A stretch of DNA of 64,000 nucleotides, from NCBI GenBank assembly GCA_000320605.2, contig KB445792.1, positions 62,001-126,000 of the forward strand, written 5' to 3'. The position numbers and the translations under genes were made by a program. This document shows positions 10,261 to 20,994 of this stretch, piece by piece. This DNA is from Gelatoporia subvermispora B (lineage: Eukaryota > Basidiomycota > Agaricomycetes > Polyporales > Gelatoporiaceae). The notes below the pieces were generated by a model. It saw only the letters and a program-made list of their open reading frames with translations. It did no database searches and was not told the DNA's origin. Within the stretch, counting starts at the first letter, position 1. The number at the start of each line of letters is the position of its first letter.

Positions 10261-11137
10261 TTGATGTCAAGTCAGAGTCCCTGCTGGACCGGATAGCGGA
10301 AACTGTACTAGGATCAACATGAGATAGCAACATAAGACTTAGGAGGCTACAAATCAAAGTAGGATTTCATCAAGTTTCAAAAGCTTATAGCGCTCATGTG
10401 TGGGCGCCAGCGTGCATGAGGTCGGGCCGTGGTGGCAAAGCGCTAGTGGTAACAGCGGCGGGGCGCTGCCGCTTGGACGTCTTCAATTTACCGTCACTTG
10501 GATGCTAATGGTTTCTTTATATAACTTCTCGGGCCGTCGTCCAATACTGTCATCAGCGTCCTAGTGGCATCTGCGACATTCTGAGTTTGCACACGGTGCA
10601 CGTCTGTCGCTGTACACGTCCTCGACAGCTGTTGCGATACTGAATATAATCATATACACTGTCCAATGTGAAGTTCTGAGGATCAGGATGACCTGACCAG
10701 GTGAGTCTAGTGGACCGTGGTAATGCTGACAATTTGCATGTGTCTAGGACTTCCAGACATGTGAGCTATTGTCCGGTGTCACAAAATAAAGTTGCATGAC
10801 GTGCAATTCTCCGGGTTCCGTAGCCGTTACTGCTGTCATAGAAGCTACAGGGCCCTTGAATGTATCTAACGATTGTGTCACCAAAACACTCACACGCGGC
10901 TCTACGCCACACTGTGAGATGTCTGGGAAGAGAGATGTCTAGGAAGATTAGGCTCCTGGGACCGGTAACGGTCTTGTGGCGTTCGTCAGAGCCGCCGTGC
11001 GGCGGCAAACACGAAGACTGCAGGTATAGGATATCCCGAGTCTCATAAGTCTCAGGTCTGGAAGCTTTTGCTATACTGTATCTTGACGTCTCTGTCTGCA
11101 CGATCATTATCTTGTGTAGCTAAACGACATTGCTCTC
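10261..11137. other. Gap with no gene seen
   Basis: Only short ORFs without support occur here. The last ~60 bp before 11138 are pyrimidine-rich and may be the leader of the proline-rich gene. Confidence 0.4.
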
Positions 11138-12409
11138 ATGCCCTCAGGGATTTCTGAATTGTTCTGCTTGATCGTTCCTCTCGTTCAACCAATCTACCAT
11201 CTCATCCGTTTCTGCTACAACAGGATCGAGCAACACCAGGGTCCCCCACCGCTGTCGCCCGGCCCTCTGCCGCCTCCGGCAGCTCTGCCATCTCAGTCAT
11301 CTCCATCGTCTCTTGCACCTCCGCCGCCTCCGCCGCCTCCGATACCCCCGCCGCCTCCGGTACCCCCGCCGCCTCCGGTACCCCCGCCGCCTCCGGTACC
11401 CCCGCCGCCTCCGGTACCCCCACCACCTCCGGTACCCGCTCCATGTCCTCCGTCAGTTCCGTGTCCTCCTCCGCCATCAGCGCCTCTATCTTCTGGTCCT
11501 CAGATTCCTCCGCCACCTCCACCACCTCCGTCATCTTCGTGGTCTTCATGGGTTCCATGGACTTCGTGGCCTCCGCCACCACGTCCGCCACGTCCGTTCT
11601 CGCCGACCTTTCCATACCCCTTTTCCACGCCGGGCCCATCTCAGCCCTCGTCAGCCTTCCCTCATTCGTTCACCATGCGGGGATCTCCTCCGTCCAACCC
11701 ATTTGGCTGGATCTTCAGCTTCAGCAACCATAACACTGGAATCAATGATGCTGAACCAGCGGAGCCGTCGCTGCCACTTGGTCACGCCTCTCCTTCGACG
11801 AACCATACTGGAGTGCCTGACACCACCACATCTCCTACGCTCCCTCCGGATAGCGTGTACAGTGAGCCTGTAGGAGGAGGGTCTGGGGCTAGACTGTCCA
11901 GGAGGGATTCGGCGGCATTCTCAACTGGAGGCTGTCAAGAGAGCGACGAGCCGAGATCACTGCCTCCAGGACCTGCAGCCCCAACTTTGTCATCGGAAGT
12001 CCCAGCACTGACGCCTGGAGGTTCGGCTCCGGCATCAGTACTCGTAGCCTCAGCATCGATACTCGAGATTACTACCGTGTCAGCTACAGTCTCAGCGCCG
12101 ACAATTTCAGGTTCAGCACCTGCGCCCGAAGTCCCAACCCCGACGCCGGAGGCTACGCCTTCAACACTTGCATGCTCGACGTCGATGCCTGAAGTCACTC
12201 CGCTGGTACATGCCTTCTCAGTCGTGTCGCCCGTAGTGGCAGAGTCTATGCCTACAGTCCCGATACCGATGTCTGAAACTACGTCGGCAACAGCCGCAGT
12301 CGCGGCATCCGCGGCCGAAGTCCCCGCACCCATAGCTTCACCTCCAATCTCGAGGTCAACGTCTGAGGTCCGGGTACCTGAGGTCGCAGCCCCAATAGGT
12401 GCGATATAA
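11138..12409 (+). CDS. Proline-rich repetitive protein
   Basis: A single open frame of 423 codons. Residues ~8-30 are hydrophobic (SELFCLIVPLVQPIYHLIRF). Next comes a proline tract built from an 18-bp tandem unit encoding VPPPPP, about five times. After it lie Ser/Thr/Pro/Ala-rich repeats with recurring PEV spacing (as in STSMPEVTPLV). The repeats do not stop at the TAA at 12407-12409: the same PEV pattern continues to 12837 in another frame. The gene has therefore suffered a frameshift, or a splice removes the stop; the best GT...AG pair there is only 32 nt long and I do not trust it. The function is unknown. Proline tracts suggest a wall or scaffold protein. Composition alone can keep several frames open here, so confidence is limited. 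Confidence 0.45.
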   Translation: MPSGISELFCLIVPLVQPIYHLIRFCYNRIEQHQGPPPLSPGPLPPPAALPSQSSPSSLAPPPPPPPPIPPPPPVPPPPPVPPPPPVPPPPPVPPPPPVPAPCPPSVPCPPPPSAPLSSGPQIPPPPPPPPSSSWSSWVPWTSWPPPPRPPRPFSPTFPYPFSTPGPSQPSSAFPHSFTMRGSPPSNPFGWIFSFSNHNTGINDAEPAEPSLPLGHASPSTNHTGVPDTTTSPTLPPDSVYSEPVGGGSGARLSRRDSAAFSTGGCQESDEPRSLPPGPAAPTLSSEVPALTPGGSAPASVLVASASILEITTVSATVSAPTISGSAPAPEVPTPTPEATPSTLACSTSMPEVTPLVHAFSVVSPVVAESMPTVPIPMSETTSATAAVAASAAEVPAPIASPPISRSTSEVRVPEVAAPIGAI

Positions 12410-12429
12410 GCTCTGATAGCTGCAGTTTA

Positions 12430-12837
12430 GGCGCTGATACCTGAGCTCCAGTCCCGACACTTGCAGTATCATCCGCAACACTTGCAATTGCGGTTTCGAC
12501 GCGTGAAGTCTCAACCCCGGTATCTGAAGTATCAATATCAAATCCCGACAACACGCCTCAAACTCGTGCAGTCCCACCACCGATGCCTGAAGTCGCGGCG
12601 CCGGCAATCTCGATGTCGACACCTAAAATCATGGCCACGGCAGCACATGCAGCGTCGACGTCGGTACCTGAAGTTGAGGTTTTAAGGCCTGCCTCAACGA
12701 CTCCGACACCTGACATCACGGCCTTTGCACATACAATCCCGATCGAAACATGCTCAAGTTCGCATTGTGAGGACGATGTACAAGATAGTGCCGGCGCAAG
12801 GCGCTGCGCGGAAGACTGCGAATTTGACATGATATGA
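12430..12837 (+). pseudogene. Out-of-frame continuation of the proline-rich gene
   Basis: Directly after the stop at 12409, another frame carries the same repeat grammar: STREVSTPVSEVS, then VPPPMPEVAAPAISM, ending CAEDCEFDMI before a TGA at 12835-12837. The last ~35 residues are not repetitive and contain Cys and acidic residues, as a true C-terminus might. It is most simply read as the original 3' end of the gene, now split off by a small indel. Confidence 0.35.
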
Positions 12838-13919
12838 TTAATGAGTCAAATGACCCTCGATGTCAGCAGTGTTGACTCATTGCAGGAGGGCAAATGAATG
12901 GGGATGCGTTTATCATCTATGTCGTGGATCACGTCCCTTCTGGAGCACGATCCTGACGACGCCGGCGTGGACGCCTCGAGGAGATAATTAATGTTAGAGC
13001 TGTGTACGCATCACGGCATAGCATATTCGTACGTGGGCCCAATTGTACGCACATTCCCGCGATCCATGTACCACAGTAGTCAGGCTATTCAATTGTCAAG
13101 TCTTCGATGTACATGCCAGAAATTCGGCAAGCTACAATGAATAATTTACATGTCAAAGTCCCAGCGGGCGTCAGGCGCTAACAATGCGATGGCCTGCGGC
13201 CAGGCCGGCGCTAAACACCGGATCTCCCTCACTCCCGGCCTTTCATGACTTCTCAGAAGGCTTCCTTTGGCGGCGCTATGCTCGGACATATGCAATATCC
13301 GATTATACTGGAGGTATCTCAACTGGCAGGATGCTAGAATACCTCTCACTGTTTGTCTGGTGGCCTTGGCTGTACAGTACTGGCTTCTTGGTTTTTTCGG
13401 CAGCATAGCTCTGGTATTCACTGCTTTGTTTGCGGCTCAGCTCCATGATGTGACATAGGAATGCATCGCATCGCGTTTAGAGCTGAGACCGAGAATTGGT
13501 TCGAACTGCACGGAGGGATATCCGTCACGCCAAATCATGCACCAATCCCGAGATCGCAGCGTCGTGGTTTTTGCCATAATGCGAAAGTCTTGTCATTGGT
13601 GCGTATATCGATTGTTTTTCATAGCCTATCATTCTGAGTTGGAAAAGACAGGGGGCTCACACCTGTGATGACACTGGTACCTAAGCATGCGGTTCCATGC
13701 ATTGTGGTTTGTGGACTGCTGCCGAGTCGTGCATCCTGTGCTGTGTCCGAGTCGCGTCGGTGGAAGCACGAACGTGCGGTAGCAGTGATGGTGACTGCTG
13801 GCAAAGGAATCCTGCAGGCTAAAAACACTCTCGGACCCGCCCACTTCTCCAGCAATCGCTGTCTATCAGCCCCTCTCTCCACACAACTCCGCGACTCTAT
13901 CACGAAAACCTCACTCGTC
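12838..13919. other. Gap before MG-family copy C
   Basis: No supported gene. An in-frame upstream Met at 13665 would extend copy C by 85 residues, but the family start MGxxxS at 13920 and the change of composition argue against using it. Confidence 0.4.
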
Positions 13920-15489
13920 ATGGGAGCTTGTCTCAGCCTCTTCTTTCCCAAATGCGCCAGCGTTTCCACGCACGTTGAGGGCGACGGCGGTTTCGGCCTC
14001 AATGTCCAGGTTGGCGGGCGCGGTGTCACCGCCGCTGTCCCCAGCGACGGGAGGCCCACCGTGCAAGTGAACGGCACAGATGTCGCATCAGCAGTTGACA
14101 GCGCCATCCCCGCTCTCGAGAAGGCCGTCAAGAAGAAGGTCGCTGCTGTGGCGCAGAGCTACGCAGAAGACGCGCACAATGCGGTTGCAAATGGTGCTAC
14201 GCGACTTGGACAGGAGGCGGGTGCGGTGAAGAAGATCGTATCAAGTGTCGCGCAAGACAAGATTGGCGGCGCCCGATCGTCGGTTTCACCCTTGCTGCCA
14301 CTTGCCCTCGCCGCTTCTTCGTCGGCCGCCTCTTCGACTTCATTCCCTGAGGCAGGAGAATCAGCCTGCGCCGCGTTGCCGGAGCCCGCTTCGAACGATT
14401 CGTTACCTGCTCCCGCACAAAGCGGGAGCGCGGACGCCGTAGCACCATCGTCTGTGCTAGCGCTGACGCCGGCCGTGGTGCCTCCAGTGAACGATAGGGC
14501 CGGATCACCTTTCCCTCCGACAACAGCCGTCTCGACTTCACCAAGCCAGACTGAGACTGCAAATCCTGTCGCGGCACAGTCTGAGCCTATCACAGAGGCG
14601 TCGCCTTCTCTTGCAGCAGACGGAGCCGCCAAGGAGACGCAGTCGTTGGGGCAGGCGCAGGCGCCAACTTCCCCCAAATCGACAAACATCGATAGCATCA
14701 CAACGGAGGCTGGAGTCGCCACCGCTGTATCTCACCAAGGCCCTTCTGCTGCCTCTCCTAACGGCACACCCATCACGGAGAAGACCCCGAGCCCGCCGCA
14801 GGACGGCGCCAACGATTCGCAAGACGCCGTGCTCGCTCCCCGGATCAGTGCCCGGCAGCGCGCTACGAACGAGCGCAAGGACAAGACGCCATCTCCAGCA
14901 GTGACTACACCTGCGCAGGAAGTCACTCATGAATACACTGCTAGCGACGGAGCTCCGGACACGCGCGAGGCGAAGGAACCGAGCACACCATCAGCAGCGA
15001 TGTCCCCGAGTAGCCAACCGCGATCGTCCCCAACCGCGCAGAGCGCGATGAGCGACGTTGCGGAAAACCTGGCCGAAACCCCGGCGCGCGCATCACCCGC
15101 CAAGTCCCGTAAGACTGATGCGGGTACCGAGCCCGTCTCTAATGCACATGCTACCTCTGTGAGGCAGCAGCCAGCCTCAGCCCTAGACATGGACTCGGGC
15201 TACTCCGCGGTCTGCGGTGTCTTGGAGACTGTACCTGGCGATGCAGCGACCTCGTTCGACCCGGCAGTCTCGAATGACAAGCCCGCAAAGAAAACCGGCA
15301 CTCAACAGCCATCTGTTATCAATACCAGTATCAGGCGTGATTCGATGTTGTCTACGCCGAGGTGAGTTCCTTTGTTGTATGTCCAGAGACCGAAAATGCT
15401 GACTATTACCGATGTTCAGGACGCGTGATTCGCCACAGCAGGCTGGCAGCGAGCCAAGAAGTCGTCCTAACGGTTTGACTGAGCATTGA
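13920..15489 (+). CDS. MG-family protein, copy C (long form)
   Basis: Two exons, 13920-15361 and 15420-15489, with a 58-nt intron; 503 residues. The start MGACLSLFFPKCASVS keeps Gly2 and Ser6 and adds Cys4, a common pairing for N-myristoylation plus palmitoylation. Residues ~20-120 look ordered (GFGLNVQVGGRGVTAAV, then an Ala/Lys helix around EKAVKKKVAAVAQSYAEDA). The next ~330 residues are Ser/Pro/Ala-rich and probably disordered. Exon 1 ends ...SVINTSIRRDSMLSTP and exon 2 adds TRDSPQQAGSEPRSRPNGL. The end of exon 1 is similar at DNA level to copies A and B but is read in a different frame there. It is probably a membrane-anchored, largely disordered protein. The function is not recognised. 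Confidence 0.65.
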
Positions 15490-16063
15490 ATTGCTATTCA
15501 AGACGCGACTGGCGTGTCGGATGACCTACGTCGTTGTCGATTTTCTCCTTCATTGCTTTGAACAGACTCGGTCTTCGGCTGCGGGCAGCCATGGGACAAT
15601 TCTGCAATCTCGTCGACCCGAATATTATGTTCCTTCATGATCCAAATGGTTATGCCGTGTATGTCGATAGATTATATCTGCAGGTAATTCATGTTGTCTT
15701 TTTGGATACTGGAATGCAATCGGGGAGGGGAGTGGCAATATCGTGCCGAGCGCTCGGCAATGCATGATCTGGGCGGGACGATCGGCGGGGAAAGAGCGGG
15801 AAATGCCTCCGGGCCGCCACTGTAGAACACGTCGCTCTGGATCATGCTGTTGGGAGCCATGTGGGCCGTCCCAAAGCGACATTTTCGCCATCCCACGGGA
15901 CCAGCGCGTGCTCTCTTGCCTTCTCCAGTCGCCCCCCACAGGCAGCTGAGCAGCTCTTCTCTGATTCCAGTCTTCTGGGGCGTTCTCTGCCCGAGATAAA
16001 GCGACGACTCGCTGGCCCCCCACCGGGCCCCGTCATCCTCACTGTCGCTATCTCTCAATCGAC
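15490..16063. other. 3' flank of copy C; possible fourth MG start
   Basis: About 15735-15800 repeat the 3' flank of copy A. At 15591 an ATG opens MGQFCNLVDPNIMFLHD and runs to a GTAATT donor-like site at 15683. It may be the first exon of a further family member or a relic, but no second exon was found. The rest is the 5' flank of the permease. Confidence 0.35.
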
Positions 16064-18554
16064 ATGACGCTGTCCTCTACACCATCATGGGTCTCCGAGA
16101 CGGAACAAAAGCTCGACGTCGAGAGCAAGGCTGAGGGCTCTTTCATCACGACATCAGAGACGAGCTCGCCCAGGAGACAGAAGAGGCTTTGGGAACGGGT
16201 TATGGGGGGAGGTGCCGAAGGTGCAGGAGACACGAAGAGGGCGATGGGTAGTCGACATCTCATGATGATAGGTGCGTTCCAGCTCAGGCACAAGTCATCC
16301 TGGAGTGGCTGATCGCTCAACTTGTGCAGCTGTGGGAGGGACAATCGGTACGGGCATCTTCCTAAGCGCAGGAGCGGTGAGCCCTTTCGCATTCATATTC
16401 GTAATGGGCCACTTCAATGGTATATAGGCCGTCGCCCTCGCAGGACCAGCAAGTGCCCTTCTATCCTACTTTGTCGTCGGTCTCTTCTGTTATGCCGTTG
16501 TTATTGCGTTGTGAGGACATCTCATTCCTGTTCGATCCCCTTCGGGCCTTTGACATTCCTCCTAGAGGCGAGATGGCTTCGTATATTCCAGTATCTGGGA
16601 CGTTCGCAGTATTTGGTACTCGGTTTGTGTCACCCGCCCTCGGATTTACATTAGGTATATTTTCAACGATTCTGCAGAGAATTATTCGTTAATCGGCCTT
16701 ACGACTACAGGATGGAACTACTGGTTACAATGGTCAGCCCGGTTGTCGATGTCTTTGAGCTGACTGCTGACCGAACGAGCACATGCAGGAGTCTGTCAAT
16801 CCGTACGGGAATCACGTTATCGACGCCTTCGATTTTCATTAATATTCCCTTCTAGCGAGCGAAATTACCGCTGCTGCGGTCATTCTGCAGGTATGGAGGC
16901 GCCTCTTCATATCTGTCACTGTTTTTTTCGCTCACAGACAGTAGTTCTGGGACGCCAGGATTCAGCCTTGGCAATGGGCCCTCATCATTATCGTGCCGAT
17001 ATTCGTCCTCCAGCTGATACATGTCCGGGTATATGGTGCGTTATCACGATATTCGCTACTGCCGCACGTGATATCCGAAACTGACCATGCAAATCTTGAC
17101 TTGCATAGGTGAGACGGAATACTGGTTCGCGATGATCAAGGTCATCATGATTCTTGTCTTCATCATTGTTGGCCTTGTCTACGACTGGGGTGGTGTACAT
17201 GGACATCCAGGACCTGTACGTTCACCCCACCCTTTCAGTTCGCGTGTCCCACTAACGGATTCCCATTCCGAACGTCACGCTCGAACCGAAAATCGCCGAC
17301 ACTTTCATCCTCTCACCCCAGGGTCTCAGTAACTTCCATGACGGTCAGGCGTTCCTCGGCGGTTTCCCTGCCTTCGCGCAGACGTTCGTCTACGCGTTCT
17401 ACTCGTACGGAGGCGTCGAGCTCGTCACGCTCGCGGCAGGCGAAGCGGAGCGTCCGCACCGCACTGTCCCTCGCGCTGTCCGCGCGACGTTCCTCAGGAT
17501 CGTCTTGTTCTATGTCCTCACCATCCTCGTCATCGGGCTTTGCATCAATTGGGCAGACCCGACGCTTCTCAGTGCGGCTGACGGTGCGCATATATTTGGG
17601 TGTGTTGACCCACTTTGGCGATGCTGATTTGGCAATGTAGACTCGGCCGTTGCTGCGTCACCTGTGACGGTCGTATTCGTGCGCGCGGGATTCGGGGCAG
17701 CGGCACATGTCGTCAATGCGGTGCTCCTCACTGCTGTTCTCTCGGCGACCAACTCGTGCTTCTACGCGAGCTCGCGTATGATGCTCTCACTCGCGCGCAC
17801 TGGGCATGCACCGAGAATTCTCGGCCGTGTCAACTCTCGTGGCGTGCCAGTATATGCTCTCTTGTACGTTCTTTTAAAATATTCACATAATCGATTTATT
17901 CTGATACCATCTACCGGGGCTCACTCGTCCAGACTCGCGCTCGCAGTCTCATGTCTTACTTTCCTCACCACGATCTGGGGCGCCGGTATCGTATTCACAT
18001 GGCTCCTGAACGTCACCGGTATCTCGGCCCTCCTCGTATGGGGCTCCATCGGCGCGATATCACTCCGCTTCCGCGCCGCCTGGCGGGCACAAAATCGCTC
18101 CATTGAGGATCTGCCCTTCGTCCAGCCGTTCTTCCCGCTCCTTCCAGCGGGTGCGCTCGTGCTCGCTGTGCTCATGTTCATCGCGCAAGGGTACGCAGCA
18201 ATTGTCGAACAGCCGTTTGATGCGAAGGTGTGTTCCGTCAAACGAGTGTCAGCTTGTTCAGTCAGAGTTTAATCTATACATTGACAGAACGTTGTTGCGA
18301 CATATATTGGCGTCGCGCTTTATGTTATCCTCTATGTTGGATACACGATCTGGGCCCGCATCGTCCTGAACACCCGCACGTTTCTTATCCCCCTCAATGA
18401 GGTCGACCTCGATACGGACGCTGTGTGGGCGCCAGGAGACGGCGAACGAATACGGGCGCAGGAGCAGAAGGAGCGCGAGGCGGCGGAAATGGAGAGCGGG
18501 GTGAGACATGGGTTACGCTATTGGTTGACGCGAGTGAGAAAGCATGTGTACTGA
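16064..18554 (+). CDS. Amino-acid permease (APC superfamily, fungal YAT type)
   Basis: Thirteen exons: 16064-16271, 16330-16376, 16428-16510, 16566-16654, 16711-16732, 16789-16802, 16856-16890, 16945-17035, 17109-17215, 17322-17583, 17641-17863, 17933-18227, 18288-18554. About 580 residues, usual for the family. After an ~70-residue charged N-tail comes the TM1 signature GGTIGTGIFLSAG. PSEITAAAVIL, the consensus-like TNSCFYASSRMMLSLARTG and about twelve hydrophobic segments follow. It should import amino acids by proton symport at the plasma membrane; substrate range is not predictable here. Exon 6 is only 14 nt and exon 5 only 22 nt, yet both restore the conserved line WSLSIPSEITAA, which supports the model. 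Automatic annotation would probably lose them. Confidence 0.9.
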
Positions 18555-19278
18555 TAGAGAAGGAGAGGAGGTGCTTTTTAGAATAAGTTATTTCATTTTT
18601 GGCAGGTTCGAGGTTCATTGCGTTCAGTGGTGGCTGTAGGATTGTAGTGAAGTTTTGGTTGAAATCATTTACCATATCCCGCCGGAACAGTCGAATCGAT
18701 ATCGTTCTAGATCATAAATAACGATTTGCATGAATATATTGACCTCGACGACTCATGTCAGACAATTTGGGTCACTCGCAGGCACTTCGCTGACGACGAA
18801 GATCGAAAGGTCCACGTGGTGCATGATCGAGATCACTATCTATATTGCGGATGTATCCGGCCCGTCGTGACTGCGATCATGTAGGTGGCCCGACCCAAGC
18901 AAGGTCAAGGTTATGAGACTTGGGCTGTCGACTCCAAACTCTACGGTGCAGTATAAGGTGCAGCCCTACCTGTTGTTCCCTATTCCGTGAGGTCTACTAG
19001 CTCTATGGTCTTGCCCTGCGTTTGGACCCTAACCCACTGAGACAAGACGATGAAACCACTGGCTCGTGTGCCGAACTCGAAGACTCGAGTCTTTTTTCTC
19101 TATGAGTGTGTTCGCACAAAATGCACACAATGGCATGTCTAACATCGCCTCGAACTAGAAAATAGCCGAAAACCTCTTTCGGAGATGAGCAGATGTAGCA
19201 CGCCTGGACGTCTGTCATACTGAGTTTAACATATAGTCTGTACAAGACGGCGAGCTAGTTGGTTCGGAAAAAGAATAA
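18555..19278. other. Gap with no gene seen
   Basis: A minus-strand ORF at 19003-19245 has several Cys (ACYICSS, CILCEHTH) but no paralogue or splice support. I treat the stretch as intergenic. Confidence 0.4.
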
Positions 19279-20402
19279 CTACTGTCGAGGAACATCTTGG
19301 AAACTGACATGCGGAACTCGTCCACGACGCAACCTCCAAAAGTTCTTCATGACATCTCTGGCCTGTTTGTCTAAGCGTCGTTGGGTTTCTGTCGCAGATA
19401 GGCCAGTAGATAGTTCGTGCCCCTCCCTTAATCTAATTGCGTCCCTCAAATATCTCAATGCCTCCCGTTCGTTTCCAAGAGCAGCGTAGACCATGCCTAA
19501 CGTTTGTTTGCAGATAACATAGATGCCCAAGACTTGTACACCTTCCTCCTCCATCAAGCCGAGAAGCTTCAGAGTCGTCTTCTCGAGATAGTCGTCTGGG
19601 AGCGCGCGATTGTTGATACATTGCGTGATGACATGCCTGTGGTCTGTCGCTGCGTCCGCCATAGCCGAGATCCGTTGGCGACGGTAATCGGAGACGGTCG
19701 AGTTGGTGCAAGCGCGACGCGAGCAAACGAAGCCCCACGCGTCCAAATTTGCCTGCTGAGCCGCCTGAGGCTTGACAAGTCCGGCATTCCGGATGGTTAT
19801 CTCTTCCCCTGCGCGAATGGCACGCCCAGCGCTGAGGCAACAGTTGACGCTCCGCGTGAATTAACTCCCCGGTTTGATATCGCGCGTAGCGAACATGGCA
19901 CAGTCAATTCCCTCGATTTTCTCCAGAGTGTGTGCAGGCTTGGTTGGTCATGGAACGCGGGCGGGGAACCCGGGGATTTGGAAGATGGCGTCTCTCCTGC
20001 CAGCGTAGATTATGCACTCTGTAGTACCACCAGAGTCCACCGGCGATCCATCGGAGCCGCGTGCGGGGATGCTCATGACTTTGGTGCATGTAATGTCAAC
20101 GCGATCCAGACTCTCTGGTCCGTCCGGATCAATGATGGGAGGCGATTTCTTTTCGTACGCATATCTTCTTATGGACAGGCCAGTGCCTTTTCTGGCACTC
20201 TCGATTCTACACCCAGAAGTCAGCGTTTACTTTGAGCCCTTTCGAGTGACAGATGACTCACCCAAAGCAAGCTCGCCGACAGACTCCGCATCGGCGGAAA
20301 CGTGGCTCTCCCGGAGCGCTGGGGCGATGACAACTATATAGCAGACCGAGCATTTACTTGTGCTTGGGTCCTCGGATCCCTTCGTGTTCTCTCTGGCCAT
20401 GA
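19279..20402 (-). pseudogene. MYND-SET protein, broken inverted copy
   Basis: The minus strand starts MARENTKGSEDPSTSKCSVCY and ends at 19279 (FWRLRRGRVPHVSFQDV...). Compared with the intact copy at 24598-26168 it is clearly broken. The MYND finger is frameshifted after the first CxxC half. The Trp codon in the VPWP motif is TGA. A block of ~400 bp between GELIHAER and the SET core is missing, which removes the NHSCRPN motif. Preserved parts are AIRAGEEITI, the post-SET Cys and the C-terminal helical region with LPDDYLEK. It once encoded a SMYD-like lysine methyltransferase-type protein and cannot now. Confidence 0.8.
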
Positions 20403-20440
20403 TTCCAAAATATGATGCGCAAACAGGACTAGGTAGCTGA

Positions 20441-20485
20441 AGCGATACGATATGGCAATGATAGAAGCACCGTGCGAAGAGAATT
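20441..20485 (-). promoter_or_regulatory. Shared promoter block of MYND-SET copies (inverted copy)
   Basis: The minus strand reads CTTCGCACGGTGCTTCTATC followed by a TGCCATATCGTATCGCT segment. Nearly the same block lies at 24515-24550 and 26951-26990, each time 40-85 bp before the MYND-SET start. Conservation across all three suggests either a promoter element or simply shared ancestry. Confidence 0.45.
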
Positions 20486-20994
20486 ATGAAGTTCGCGGGA
20501 ACAGCTGCCGTTTGGAGATATCGATGGAAGCACACTGTCCTAGGAGTTTTTCGAACGAGACCGAGAAATATGCGATCTCCTATATGACATACCGACGAAA
20601 TAATGAGTCGCTTTGCTGCAGAATTGTGTACCAGTTGTGCAGCGTGGTTGCTTCCGTCGGTAGGCTTGAGATGATATCTGGGCATCTCATTTCGACCTTG
20701 CGTTGTACGATCCTCGCTACTGGAGAAAACTCAGTGTGTGTGATCTTGTCCAAGATGCATGAGACAAAAACAAATCAATATCGAACGACCGCATTGTCAG
20801 CTGTCCCCGTGACAACGTGACTTCCGAACGGACGAGAGACGTCCACAACGCTAGAATGTCTCAAACGAGCAGTCATCAATGGTTTACACACTACACAATC
20901 ACACTGGAAAATCGAACATGGGTATATGCTCCCTCAACCTCCAGAAAGCGTCCACATAGCAGGCATAGCAGAAATTATCCACAAAACACGCACT

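Noticed and set aside
11340..11440. Regular short direct repeats that could suggest a CRISPR array
   Set aside because: The 18-bp units are contiguous, without spacers, and encode proline repeats in a eukaryotic-type gene.
11202..11639. Minus-strand ORF with repeated VPEAAG units
   Set aside because: It is the complement of the 18-bp proline repeat; any frame through that tract stays open.
12399..12430. 32-nt intron that would bridge the stop in the proline-rich gene
   Set aside because: Shorter than any trusted intron in this window (minimum about 42 nt) and without a convincing branch site.
13665..13919. N-terminal extension of MG-family copy C
   Set aside because: It is in frame, but composition changes at 13920, where the family start MGxxxS lies.
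19504..20235. 243-codon plus-strand ORF
   Set aside because: It is the mirror of the inverted MYND-SET copy on the minus strand, whose protein similarity is unmistakable.
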